The position numbers and the translations under genes are program-made. From NCBI GenBank assembly GCA_022510385.1, contig JAFLTQ010000001.1:1-64000 (forward strand): DNA of 64,000 nucleotides. The letters are read 5' to 3'. The DNA is from Muribaculaceae bacterium (GTDB lineage Bacteria; Bacteroidota; Bacteroidia; Bacteroidales; Muribaculaceae). Positions 54,169 through 62,506 of this stretch are shown in pieces; the stretch's first letter is position 1, and each line of letters opens with the position of its first letter. Below the pieces are notes generated by a model. It was not told the origin of the DNA. It searched no databases and worked only from the letters and a program-made list of their open reading frames with translations.

Positions 54169-55704
54169 ATGACATCCGCAGGGATAATAACCGATATTTT
54201 CAATAAATCTTTCAGGAGAATCCTTTCACTGGCGATCCTCTCCTTTTTCGCTACAGCAATGATGATGTCGGCTCCAGAAAGCGATAACCCGGATGATATT
54301 TCCTCGATTTCCTACAAAGCAGAAACAAGGGCATCTTTCGCCGGAGGCGAGAACACACCTTTCTGGTTAGTCAGCAATATCCACGGCCTTGGCTCCCCCG
54401 AATTCAACAATGGTTATGTGCGTGGTGAGGTGACTAAATCTTTAAATGAATCAAAAAAATTCGACTGGGGTGCCGGTGCTGATATCTCTTTGGGATGGAA
54501 TCTCCCTTCTGTCTTGGGAATCAGACAACTTTATGCCGACATGCATTATAAAAGGCTTTACGTAAGCTTAGGCAGCAAAAATTTTGACCCCACCTACAAC
54601 GATATGCGGCTCTCTTCCGGCGACCTCCTCTTCTCGGGAAATGCTATTGCTATTCCCCAGCTTAGAGTAGGAACCCTCGGATTCGCTCCCGTTTGGGGCA
54701 CTAAAGGATGGTTTTTCATCAAGGCTTATCTTTCCTATGGGAAATTTACCGACTCCGGATGGCAAAAAAAATGGGTCGTTCCCGGGGGTGAGCGATCACA
54801 AGGTGTCCTCTTCTGTGGTCGTGGCCTTTGGTTCAGAGTCGGAAATGTCGAAACTTTCCCGATGACCGTTGACCTCGGTATTGAAATGGGTACCCAATTT
54901 GCCGGAACCGTCTATAAAGGAGGTAAACCTATCAGGTTGGCCCATGGTTTTATCGACTGGATAAAAGCTTTCATCCCTCTTTCGGCCAACAGTTCTGCCC
55001 CAATAGGAGAACAGACTAATGTGCAAGGAAATATGACCGGCGAATATAATTTCTCTATTAATTATGCCCCTAATCCCAACTGGAATCTAAAATTTTACTG
55101 GGACCATTATTTTGAAGACCATTCCCAAATGTTCCTCGAATACGGGTTCTGGAAAGATGGTCTTTTCGGTTTCGAAGTTGAGTTCCCCAAAAACAGATAT
55201 GTCGATAAATTGGTGGTGGAATATGTAAAGACCACCGACCAGACCGGAGCCGTAAACAATGATTACACTCCGGAAGTGCCTCATCAGGTGAGCGGCCGGG
55301 ATAATTACTATAACCATTACCTATATAATTGCTGGCAGACTTGGGGAATGTCAATCGGCACTCCATTGGCAATTTCGCCTCTCTACAACCGTAACCATAT
55401 ACTGCGAATTTTCAATACTCGATTCAAGGCTTTTCATATAGGTTTCGAAGGCACTCCTGTTAAAAATCTCAGATACCGTATGTTGCTTACTTTTTCACAA
55501 AACTGGGGCACATACTGGCATCCACTTAGCAGCAGGATGGACAATTGTAGCGGGCTCGTGGAAATTGATTATTCGCCAAGATTTTTTAAGGGGTTCTTTG
55601 CCAAGGCTTCTATAGCATGGGATAAAGGGAAACTGCTCGGAAACAATTTCGGGGGTATGTTTACTTTTGGTTATGAGGGAAATGTCAAATTTAAAAAGAA
55701 GTGA
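54169..55704 (+). CDS. Capsule assembly Wzi family outer-membrane protein
   Basis: 511 residues. The N-terminal hydrophobic segment (about residues 17-34, ILSLAILSFFATAMMMSA) is the signal, followed by a beta-barrel-type sequence with alternating aromatic strands (YKAETRASFAGGENTPFWLVSNIHG, YVSLGSKNFDPTYNDMRLSSG, LKFYWDHYFEDHSQMFLEYGFW) that fits the Wzi/capsule assembly family of outer-membrane barrels that anchor capsule at the surface. It is transcribed divergently from the capsule operon, the logical partner of Wza and Wzc. It is followed by a small lipoprotein gene with overlapping stop/start region. Confidence 0.9.
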   Translation: MTSAGIITDIFNKSFRRILSLAILSFFATAMMMSAPESDNPDDISSISYKAETRASFAGGENTPFWLVSNIHGLGSPEFNNGYVRGEVTKSLNESKKFDWGAGADISLGWNLPSVLGIRQLYADMHYKRLYVSLGSKNFDPTYNDMRLSSGDLLFSGNAIAIPQLRVGTLGFAPVWGTKGWFFIKAYLSYGKFTDSGWQKKWVVPGGERSQGVLFCGRGLWFRVGNVETFPMTVDLGIEMGTQFAGTVYKGGKPIRLAHGFIDWIKAFIPLSANSSAPIGEQTNVQGNMTGEYNFSINYAPNPNWNLKFYWDHYFEDHSQMFLEYGFWKDGLFGFEVEFPKNRYVDKLVVEYVKTTDQTGAVNNDYTPEVPHQVSGRDNYYNHYLYNCWQTWGMSIGTPLAISPLYNRNHILRIFNTRFKAFHIGFEGTPVKNLRYRMLLTFSQNWGTYWHPLSSRMDNCSGLVEIDYSPRFFKGFFAKASIAWDKGKLLGNNFGGMFTFGYEGNVKFKKK

Positions 55705-55712
55705 AGAGAGAA

Positions 55713-56129
55713 ATGTCAATAATGGGGAAAAGGATACTATTTTGGAGCGCTTTCACTTTGCTTCTTCTCTTATTACCAATATCTTGTACGAAAGCCCCAA
55801 TTAATGGTGCTCTCGACGGGCAATGGGAGGTAGTGGAGGTCTCACCCACTCCCACAGAGATTATTATAGATCAAAGGCTTTTTTATAATTTTTCCCTTCA
55901 GGTTTGTGACCTCACTTACTATGGTTCCCTTTTTACTCAGGGGAATATGGTATATACCGGGGAAACCCTCTGGCTCGAATTCCCTTTTGTTAGGAAAGAA
56001 AAGGACATCCAAACCCTGAAACAATATGGAATTCTCACCAATCCCGTCACCTTTAATGTCGAATTCAAAGACAAGCATCATCTGATATTATACAACGATG
56101 ATTCAACCGTGGAACTCGTCAAACATTAA
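55713..56129 (+). CDS. Lipocalin-like lipoprotein, function unknown
   Basis: About 138 residues. The start is ambiguous: GTG at 55701, ATG at 55713 and ATG at 55722 are all in frame; 55713 is chosen. The signal sequence LFWSAFTLLLLLLPISCTK has lipobox PISC. The mature part is a small beta-sandwich or lipocalin-like fold (DGQWEVVEVSPTPTE ... FNVEFKDKHHLILYNDDSTVELVK). Lipoproteins of this type are common in Bacteroidales and often have the opening GxWxVxxxS motif. It follows the Wzi gene with 8 bases or an overlap, so it is probably co-transcribed. Confidence 0.72.
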   Translation: MSIMGKRILFWSAFTLLLLLLPISCTKAPINGALDGQWEVVEVSPTPTEIIIDQRLFYNFSLQVCDLTYYGSLFTQGNMVYTGETLWLEFPFVRKEKDIQTLKQYGILTNPVTFNVEFKDKHHLILYNDDSTVELVKH

Positions 56130-56152
56130 GAATATTGGCTAAAATATAGTTA

Positions 56153-56185
56153 CGGGCATCAATGCATATCGCGCATTGATGCCCG
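56153..56185. terminator. Perfect hairpin between convergent genes
   Basis: cgggcatcaatgc (56153-56165) pairs perfectly with gcattgatgcccg (56173-56185) around a 7-base loop. It lies between the lipoprotein gene (plus) and the SDR gene (minus). There is no clean T-run on either side, so it may be a bidirectional transcript end stabilised by the stem. Confidence 0.65.
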
Positions 56186-56208
56186 CTTAATATATGTATT
56201 CAATAACT

Positions 56209-57012
56209 TTATTCGTCGAGTCCTAATTCATGCACTTCCTCCTGCATTGCTCCGACCGACGGATAATTTGGATCCGGTGTAGAAATTGTCGGATTTATCT
56301 TCACCCATATGGCCTGCGGAATCGACCTCCATATACCTGTGAATATATTCCAGCGCCAATCTACGACCGCTACCCTGTATTTCTTCACTATTGCCTTAAT
56401 AATCATTGGAACCACGTAATCAACCGTCATGTTCATCGGATAATTCTCATCGGGATTCTCCAATGGTGTCCTGACCCATCCCGGGCGTATATCGGTGAAT
56501 GTGATGCCCGTTTTCTCGGCATTCGACATCTGTTCTACTGCATCAAGATACCATTGTCCGAATTTCTTCGACGAGGAGTAAGCGGCCAAACGCCCGATTC
56601 CTTTTGTGCCGGCCACTGATGTGATTGCAGCTATCTGACCCTTCTTCTTATTGGTTCTGAAATAACGATAGGCCGCGCTTATCATGCGGGCAAATCCGCA
56701 GCAATTTGTATTGGCAACCTTCACGTCTGTTTCCGGATCAAGATACAGATTCTCATTGTAGATCCCTGCTACATGGAAATAAATATCCATACCTCCGAGC
56801 TCCTCGATAAGATCATTCAGCTGTGACACGGCTTCCGGTTTGGTGATATCTATTTTTGCATACTCCACAAATTCAGGATATTTCTCCTTTAATGCCTTCA
56901 AAGGAGCTGTATGCCGGGCAGCTATCCCTATTTTTACTCCACGTGATGCCAATGCCTCGGCAACTCCATATCCCATCCCTGAGGATGCTCCCATTATAAC
57001 TACTTTTTTCAT
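56209..57012 (-). CDS. Short-chain dehydrogenase/reductase
   Basis: About 267 residues from the ATG at 57012 (MKKVVIMGASSGMGYGVAEAL); the frame continues to 57060 with unlikely residues. Classical SDR pattern: cofactor loop GASSGMG, an NAD(P) discrimination strand with ARHTAPLKAL, HVAGIYNENLYLDPE in place of NNAG, the catalytic Ser in AITSVAGTKG, and the Tyr/Lys motif AYSSSKKFGQWYLDA. The substrate cannot be predicted. It is monocistronic and convergent with the lipoprotein gene. Confidence 0.92.
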   Translation of the reverse strand: MKKVVIMGASSGMGYGVAEALASRGVKIGIAARHTAPLKALKEKYPEFVEYAKIDITKPEAVSQLNDLIEELGGMDIYFHVAGIYNENLYLDPETDVKVANTNCCGFARMISAAYRYFRTNKKKGQIAAITSVAGTKGIGRLAAYSSSKKFGQWYLDAVEQMSNAEKTGITFTDIRPGWVRTPLENPDENYPMNMTVDYVVPMIIKAIVKKYRVAVVDWRWNIFTGIWRSIPQAIWVKINPTISTPDPNYPSVGAMQEEVHELGLDE

Positions 57013-57139
57013 AATTGTCTGTTTTATTGTTATAAAAATATAACAAACCGGAGCTATCAAAGTTCAACCCCGGTAAGACAAATCATTACGGGATAAACCT
57101 CACCCGTAGTCTTTATGAAAAAGTATGAATCCCTTACAT

Positions 57140-58255
57140 TTAGGATTCTGCTGAGGCAAATTCCATAAGGTAAGCCTTAATGAAGGCATCAATATCTCCG
57201 TCCATGACACCTCCAACATCCGAAGTCTGATGATTAGTGCGATGATCTTTCACTCTCCGGTCGTCGAAGACATAGCTCCGTATCTGGCTCCCCCACTCTA
57301 TCTTCTTTTTCCCGGCCTCCACTTTTGCCTGCTCTTCCATGCGATGCTTTAATTCCTTGTCATAGAGAATTGACTTCAACTGTCTCATCGCATTCTCCTT
57401 GTTCTTGGGCTGGTCGCGAGTCTCTGTATTCTCAATCAATATCTCCTCTTCTTCTCCCGTGTAAGGATCCTTATATTGATAGCGTAACCTTACTCCTGAC
57501 TCGACCTTATTTACATTCTGACCTCCTGCTCCCCCGGATCGGAAAGTATCCCATGACACTCTTGCCGGTTCTACATTGATTTCAATTGTATCATCTACAA
57601 GAGGAGTCACAAAAACCGACGCGAAAGAAGTCATCCTTTTGCCTTGTGCATTATATGGACTTACCCTCACCAAACGATGCACCCCGTTTTCGCTTTTCAA
57701 AAATCCGTAGGCATAATCTCCCTCTATATTTATGGTCACAGATTTTATCCCTGCATCATCTCCTTCGAGCAACTGAGCCACTGATGTCTTATATCCATGT
57801 TTTTCTGCATATCTAAGATAGAGACGCATAAGCATCTGGGCCCAATCCTGACTCTCTGTGCCCCCTGCTCCTGAATTGATCTTTAAAACCACTCCAAGCT
57901 TATCCTCCTCTCGTCGAAGCATATTGCGTAATTCGAGTTTCTCTATCTTTTCAATCAACTTGGCATATATGTTGTCGATCTCTTCTTCGGTGACAAGCTC
58001 CTCCTTTATAAAATCAAGCCCAAGGGTCAGCTCTTCAGTCATATTCTCAAGAGCTTGATACTCATCTATCCAAAAATGAAGCTCCTTTATTTTTCTCATT
58101 TGAGCCTCCGCTTTCTCTCGATCGTCCCAAAAATCTGCCACATGCGTGCGCAGCTCCTCCTCCTCAACCTCTATTTTCTTGTTATCGATGTCAAGATACC
58201 TCCTTAAAGCATCCTTGCGTTCTATTGCTTCCTTGTATTGTTCCTGTGTTATCAT
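57140..58255 (-). CDS. prfB: Peptide chain release factor 2, single-frame, with frameshift-site relic
   Basis: Terminates translation at UGA and UAA. 371 residues, full length, with the SPF-type tripeptide region present (VRVSPYNAQGKRMTSFASV) and the GGQ loop RSGGAGGQNVNKVESGVRL that triggers hydrolysis. In most bacteria prfB contains a programmed +1 frameshift at about codon 26 on an internal UGA. Here the whole gene reads in one frame from MITQEQYKEAIE, yet the frameshift signal's remains are visible on the minus strand: AGGAGG (complement of 58199-58204), TAT, CTT (complement of 58193-58195) and then directly GAC. In the frameshifting form an extra T would make CTT TGA C. The gene is followed downstream by no operon partner. 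Confidence 0.96.
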   Translation of the reverse strand: MITQEQYKEAIERKDALRRYLDIDNKKIEVEEEELRTHVADFWDDREKAEAQMRKIKELHFWIDEYQALENMTEELTLGLDFIKEELVTEEEIDNIYAKLIEKIEKLELRNMLRREEDKLGVVLKINSGAGGTESQDWAQMLMRLYLRYAEKHGYKTSVAQLLEGDDAGIKSVTINIEGDYAYGFLKSENGVHRLVRVSPYNAQGKRMTSFASVFVTPLVDDTIEINVEPARVSWDTFRSGGAGGQNVNKVESGVRLRYQYKDPYTGEEEEILIENTETRDQPKNKENAMRQLKSILYDKELKHRMEEQAKVEAGKKKIEWGSQIRSYVFDDRRVKDHRTNHQTSDVGGVMDGDIDAFIKAYLMEFASAES

Positions 58256-58278
58256 CTGTCGGAATGGACTCTATATTT

Positions 58279-60093
58279 TTATTGATACATTGCTTCGATT
58301 TCTTTGGCGTAGCGCTTGGCCACCACCGGACGGCGCACTTTCATTGTGTTGGTCACCTCTCCATTCATTATCGAAAAATGGTGAGGCAAAAGTGTGATTC
58401 TCTTTATCTTCTCATACTCGGCCACTCCCTCCTGCACTTTGTTTATTTCCGACAGGATAAAACTGACCACCTCCGGATTCCTTGCGAGACTTTCTGCTCC
58501 AAGATCCTCTATCCCTTTACCTTCTGCCCATTTCCTGAGCTGTGAAAGATTTGGCACCACAAGCGCTGTCACATATTTACGTTGGTCGCCGATGACAGCC
58601 GCTTCATCTATATATTTATTTTCTGCCAGCCGGCTCTCAAGCATCTGGGGAGCTATATATTTCCCATTTGATGTCTTGAAAAGATCCTTGACTCTTTCTG
58701 TCAAAACCAATGAACCCTCTCTCGTGAAATATCCGGCATCTCCGGTGCGGAAATAGCCATCCTCAGTGAAAGCCTTCTCGTTGGCTTCCGGATTCTTATA
58801 GTATCCCGGTGTAACTGTGTCGCCCTTCACTAATATCTCACCATTCTTGTCGATCTTTACCTTGAGTCCCGGCAATGGAATTCCCACGCTCCCTATCTCA
58901 TAATCCTTTTGGGGATAGAAACTCACAGTCGCTGTAGTTTCGCTCAGACCATATCCAATTAAAACATCAACTCCGATTGCTCGCATGAATTCAACGATAC
59001 GATCGCTCAATGGTGCACCAGCTGTGGGAAAAAAGTTAGGATTCGGGATCCCGATTGCCTTCTTTACCTTACTGAATATCCTTGCATCCCAAAAACGATA
59101 TTCGCGCTCCAGAAGCATTGGAACTTTCATTCCACGACGCTTGAATTCAAGATTCCTACGTTCTCCGATCTTTATTGCCCGCTTCACCATCATCCTCTGT
59201 AGCTTACCCATCTTCTCCATTTTCTCCTTGACTCCGGCATAAACCTTCTCCCAAAATCTCGGAACACAGCACATGATATTCGGCTGAACAGTGTGGATAG
59301 TATCTTGAATTACTCGAGGATCATAATTCACTGCTATGGAGATGCCCTTTGTGATACAAAAGAAACACCATGCCTTCTCCAGAATATGACTCATAGGCAA
59401 GAAAGCCATTGACAGATCTGAGTCATTAACTTGAGTCAACAGTTCTAAATGGGCCGCTATGCAGGCATCATAGTTGGAATGGGTGATCGCCACTCCTTTA
59501 GGTTCTCCGGTAGTTCCGGAAGTATATATCAATGTCGCCATATCTTCCGGTAGTCCCTCTGAGGTGCGACGCTCCACTTCATTTCTCACCTCTTCCGAAG
59601 CCTCCATTCCAAGTCTTACAAAATCATCCCAATAGATAGAGATTGTGTCATCTTTCTCTATTTCAAGATTATCATTCTTGAATATAATGATTTTTGTCAC
59701 CTTCTCCGGATTTCTTTTCCAATAGCTATAGGCAAGGGGATATTGATGGGAATCTCCGACAAAGATGACTTTTGCACCTCCATTATTCACTATGAAGTCA
59801 AACTGCTCCTGTGAAGATGATGCGTAGAGAGGGATAACTGCCAGTCGATTTTTGAAAGCTCCTAATTCTGTTATAAGAATCTGAGGCGTGTTGGGAGAGC
59901 ATATTGCAATTGTATCTTTTTCCAATAGGCCCAATTGCGGATAAACGCGGGCTGCCACGTCTATCTGGGCATTAAATTCCTCCCATGTGGTACTTAGCCA
60001 TTCTCCATCTTTTCGCCAACAAAACCGGTAGGCCTCTCGGTCGCCCCTCTGCCGTGCATTAGCCGGCACTATCTCACAAAGTTTATTAGCCAT
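58279..60093 (-). CDS. Long-chain acyl-CoA synthetase (AMP-binding)
   Basis: 604 residues of the AMP-dependent synthetase/ligase family, closest in layout to long-chain fatty acid CoA ligases. The P-loop-like TLIYTSGTTGEPKGVAITHSN lies near residue 175, followed by the family motifs YGLSETTATVSFYPQ and YFRTGDAGYFTREGSLVLTERVKDLFKTSNGKYIAPQ. No signal or membrane helix. It activates fatty acids for lipid metabolism. Its ATG lies inside the end of meaB (ATGGCTAA overlap), showing translational coupling. Confidence 0.93.
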   Translation of the reverse strand: MANKLCEIVPANARQRGDREAYRFCWRKDGEWLSTTWEEFNAQIDVAARVYPQLGLLEKDTIAICSPNTPQILITELGAFKNRLAVIPLYASSSQEQFDFIVNNGGAKVIFVGDSHQYPLAYSYWKRNPEKVTKIIIFKNDNLEIEKDDTISIYWDDFVRLGMEASEEVRNEVERRTSEGLPEDMATLIYTSGTTGEPKGVAITHSNYDACIAAHLELLTQVNDSDLSMAFLPMSHILEKAWCFFCITKGISIAVNYDPRVIQDTIHTVQPNIMCCVPRFWEKVYAGVKEKMEKMGKLQRMMVKRAIKIGERRNLEFKRRGMKVPMLLEREYRFWDARIFSKVKKAIGIPNPNFFPTAGAPLSDRIVEFMRAIGVDVLIGYGLSETTATVSFYPQKDYEIGSVGIPLPGLKVKIDKNGEILVKGDTVTPGYYKNPEANEKAFTEDGYFRTGDAGYFTREGSLVLTERVKDLFKTSNGKYIAPQMLESRLAENKYIDEAAVIGDQRKYVTALVVPNLSQLRKWAEGKGIEDLGAESLARNPEVVSFILSEINKVQEGVAEYEKIKRITLLPHHFSIMNGEVTNTMKVRRPVVAKRYAKEIEAMYQ

Positions 60094-61189
60094 TCCCCTT
60101 GATTTTTTTGAAATAACATTCCAACACGTCTCTTGCTGCCGTGAAGGATGATTGTTCGTTGTTGAGCACCCGCAACTCCTTTTGTTGCAATAAGGCTCTT
60201 ACCTCCGGTACGCTGTAGAAATGATTCCGGAGCTGTTCGTCGATTGTCTCCATCATCCAATATTTGGCCTGTTCATTTCTTTTGCGTTCAAAATAGCCTG
60301 TCTTCTTAACAAAGGCAAAATAGCGATCGATCATATCCCACACCAAGTCAATCCCTATTTCGTAATAGCCGCTATATGTGATTACTTCCGGTTTCCATTT
60401 GCTCGGCGAGGGTGGAAAGAGAAACAATGCATTCCGGAATTGGGATGCTGCCAATTTGGCCCGTTCAATATTGTCGCCGTCGGCCTTGTTAATTACAATT
60501 CCATCAGCCATCTCCATTATTCCTCGCTTAATCCCTTGAAGCTCGTCGCCTGTGCCGGCAAGCTGGATTAAAAGAAAGAAATCAACCATCGAGTGAACCG
60601 CTGTTTCGCTTTGGCCCACTCCGACAGTCTCTACAAAAATATTATCATATCCGGCAGCTTCACACAAAACTATTGTCTCGCGGGTTTTGCGTGCTACCCC
60701 TCCAAGCGATCCCGCTGAAGGGGAAGGGCGGATAAATGCATTTTTCTCTAATGAAAGTTTCTCCATCCTGGTTTTATCTCCCAAGATGCTCCCCTTTGAA
60801 CGCTCGCTGCTCGGATCGATTGCCAATACAGCCAACTTGCCCCCGTTGCGGATCACGTGTAACCCGAAAACATCTATCGAGGTAGATTTCCCGGCTCCGG
60901 GGACTCCCGTTATCCCAATCCTTCGCGATTTCCCCGAATATGGAAGACATTTCTCTATAACCTCCTGAGCTATTGCCTGATGATGCTCAGCAGTGCTCTC
61001 CACTAAGGTCACTGCCCTACCTAATATGCTGACATCTCCTTTCCTTATCCCCTCCACATAATCGTTGACACTCAAGGCAGGCGCAACCATACGACGCCTG
61101 TTCTTATAGGGATTGGTCACCGGTTGGGATATTACGCCGGCATTTACCTGCAATCCTTTGTATTGTTCATCATTCTCAGGGTGTTCCAT
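60086..61189 (-). CDS. meaB: Methylmalonyl-CoA mutase-associated GTPase MeaB
   Basis: 367 residues of the MeaB/ArgK G3E-related GTPase family that protects and reactivates B12-dependent methylmalonyl-CoA mutase. The P-loop ITGVPGAGKSTSIDVFG near residue 95, the DPSSERSKGSILGDKTRM segment, the FVETVGVGQSETAVHSMVDF switch-II-like motif and NKADGDN as G4 are all present. No mutase gene is in the window, so its partner is encoded elsewhere. It is translationally coupled to the acyl-CoA synthetase (8-base ATGGCTAA overlap). A -7-like TAATTTTG on the minus strand (complement of 61240-61247) lies about 50 bases upstream of its start. Confidence 0.95.
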   Translation of the reverse strand: MEHPENDEQYKGLQVNAGVISQPVTNPYKNRRRMVAPALSVNDYVEGIRKGDVSILGRAVTLVESTAEHHQAIAQEVIEKCLPYSGKSRRIGITGVPGAGKSTSIDVFGLHVIRNGGKLAVLAIDPSSERSKGSILGDKTRMEKLSLEKNAFIRPSPSAGSLGGVARKTRETIVLCEAAGYDNIFVETVGVGQSETAVHSMVDFFLLIQLAGTGDELQGIKRGIMEMADGIVINKADGDNIERAKLAASQFRNALFLFPPSPSKWKPEVITYSGYYEIGIDLVWDMIDRYFAFVKKTGYFERKRNEQAKYWMMETIDEQLRNHFYSVPEVRALLQQKELRVLNNEQSSFTAARDVLECYFKKIKGNG

Positions 61190-61259
61190 TGCTTGAATAG
61201 AGGTTGTTTCTCTTAGACAGAAGATGTTTCTCTATTATGCAAAATTAATTAAAATTCCG

Positions 61260-61985
61260 TTATGGCACTAATTTCACTTTTGCAGTAATTTCAACAACCT
61301 CATTGTCCCATTCTCCCTTCAGGCTGAGAGTTCTCTCCCCAAGGCCCATCACTTGTGATGAATCAAGATATATTGTCAACAAACCTCCTTCTCCCGGAGG
61401 GATGGTTGTCGGCTCCAATTCCATTCGCAAGGCATTGGAAGCTGATGAAAAATGTGGAGTCAACGGTTCTGTCCCGGAATTATATATATCGATATATTCC
61501 TTGCGACGCAATCCCCTCTTCATCTCTCCGAACTTGATGGTGTCTGTGTCGAAATGGAGATTCCCTCTTTCTATCGGATAAAACAATTGTAAGGTTTCCG
61601 GAGAGGCTATGACAGTTCCCTCAATGCGTAGATTTATCGGCATAGCCTCATCTTTCAGGAAGACATGTATGCCTTTGTCGAATTTTCCGGGACGATTCTC
61701 CGCATCAAAGGTAACTCTGATTTCACCCACATCCCCTTTCTTAATCTGTCCTTGAGTGAAGTTAACGGAAGTGCAGCCGCAGGAAGGCTTAACTTCTCTG
61801 ATATATACCGGTTTACCCCCTTTGTTTACAAACCTGAAAAGACCCTCCACTGGGCCATTGCTTTCCTGAATCAATCCGAAATCATATTCGGTATTCAGCC
61901 ATTCCACCTTTGTCTTTGCCTCAAGAGGTAAGACGGATAAAAACAGCAACAGGAAGAAGAATAAATGCAGTTTTTTCAATGTCAT
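61260..61985 (-). CDS. DUF1573 domain protein (two domains)
   Basis: 241 residues: signal peptide (KKLHLFFFLLLFLSVLPLEA) and two Ig-like DUF1573 units. The first (about residues 25-125) has the family motif VKPSCGCTSVNFTQGQIKKGDVGEIRVTFDA; the second (about residues 140-240) lacks the CGC and reads FGEMKRGLRRKEYIDIYNSGTEPL. DUF1573 proteins are exported, beta-sandwich proteins of unknown function, abundant in Bacteroidota. It lies 1 base behind a second DUF1573 gene on the same strand, probably a co-transcribed tandem duplication. Confidence 0.85.
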   Translation of the reverse strand: MTLKKLHLFFFLLLFLSVLPLEAKTKVEWLNTEYDFGLIQESNGPVEGLFRFVNKGGKPVYIREVKPSCGCTSVNFTQGQIKKGDVGEIRVTFDAENRPGKFDKGIHVFLKDEAMPINLRIEGTVIASPETLQLFYPIERGNLHFDTDTIKFGEMKRGLRRKEYIDIYNSGTEPLTPHFSSASNALRMELEPTTIPPGEGGLLTIYLDSSQVMGLGERTLSLKGEWDNEVVEITAKVKLVP

Positions 61986-61986
61986 G

Positions 61987-62379
61987 TTATTTTGGGATTA
62001 CCGTCCCGCGGATTTTCAAATTGATCTTACCCGGATTCCCCGTGCATCTAACAGTCACAACTTTGGTAAATCCTCCCGGGCGTCCCAAAGGATTATAGGT
62101 CACTTTTATTACCCCACTCTCTCCGGGCTTTATTTCTTCTTTGGGGAATTCCGGTTTCGTGCAGCCACATTCAGCGCGCGCATCAGTGATTTTCAACGGC
62201 TCGCTTCCCTCATTTATAAAAGTGAATTCATGGGTCACCTTCCCTCCATCTTCACGGATATTTCCAAAATCCCATGTAGTCTTTTCAAATTTAACCTGAC
62301 CATCTGTTTTATCGGCAGCTTCCACAGCCAAAATCATTAGGAATGCTATCGACAACACTAATCCTATTCTCTTTATCAT
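61987..62379 (-). CDS. DUF1573 domain protein (single domain)
   Basis: 130 residues: signal peptide (MIKRIGLVLSIAFLMILAVEA) and one DUF1573 unit with the motif WDFGNIREDGGKVTHEFTF and DARAECGCTKPEFPKEEIKPGESGVIKVTYNPLGRPGGF. It is the upstream member of the pair and carries the cysteine pair (ECGC) that its two-domain partner has in its first half. Function unknown. The start codon is about 60 bases from the divergent promoter of the acyltransferase gene. Confidence 0.87.
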   Translation of the reverse strand: MIKRIGLVLSIAFLMILAVEAADKTDGQVKFEKTTWDFGNIREDGGKVTHEFTFINEGSEPLKITDARAECGCTKPEFPKEEIKPGESGVIKVTYNPLGRPGGFTKVVTVRCTGNPGKINLKIRGTVIPK

Positions 62380-62439
62380 ACTTTTTTAGTTATATCAATG
62401 ATCTTATTTTAATTTAACGTTCTTAGATGTCATTCTATT

Positions 62440-62471
62440 TTTGTCTTAACTCTTTTTTTTCTTTAAATTTG
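62440..62471 (+). promoter_or_regulatory. Predicted promoter of the GNAT acyltransferase gene
   Basis: TTTG (62440-62443), exactly 20 bases, TAAATTTG (62464-62471): perfect Bacteroidota promoter 35 bases before the ATG at 62507. Confidence 0.7.
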
Positions 62472-62506
62472 CATCTATTGACGCAAAAAACTTTAGTGCC
62501 TGAAGC

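Noticed and set aside
58190..58204. Active RF2 frameshift needing a split gene annotation
   Set aside because: The gene is open in one frame across the site, so no shift is needed; only the relic is reported.
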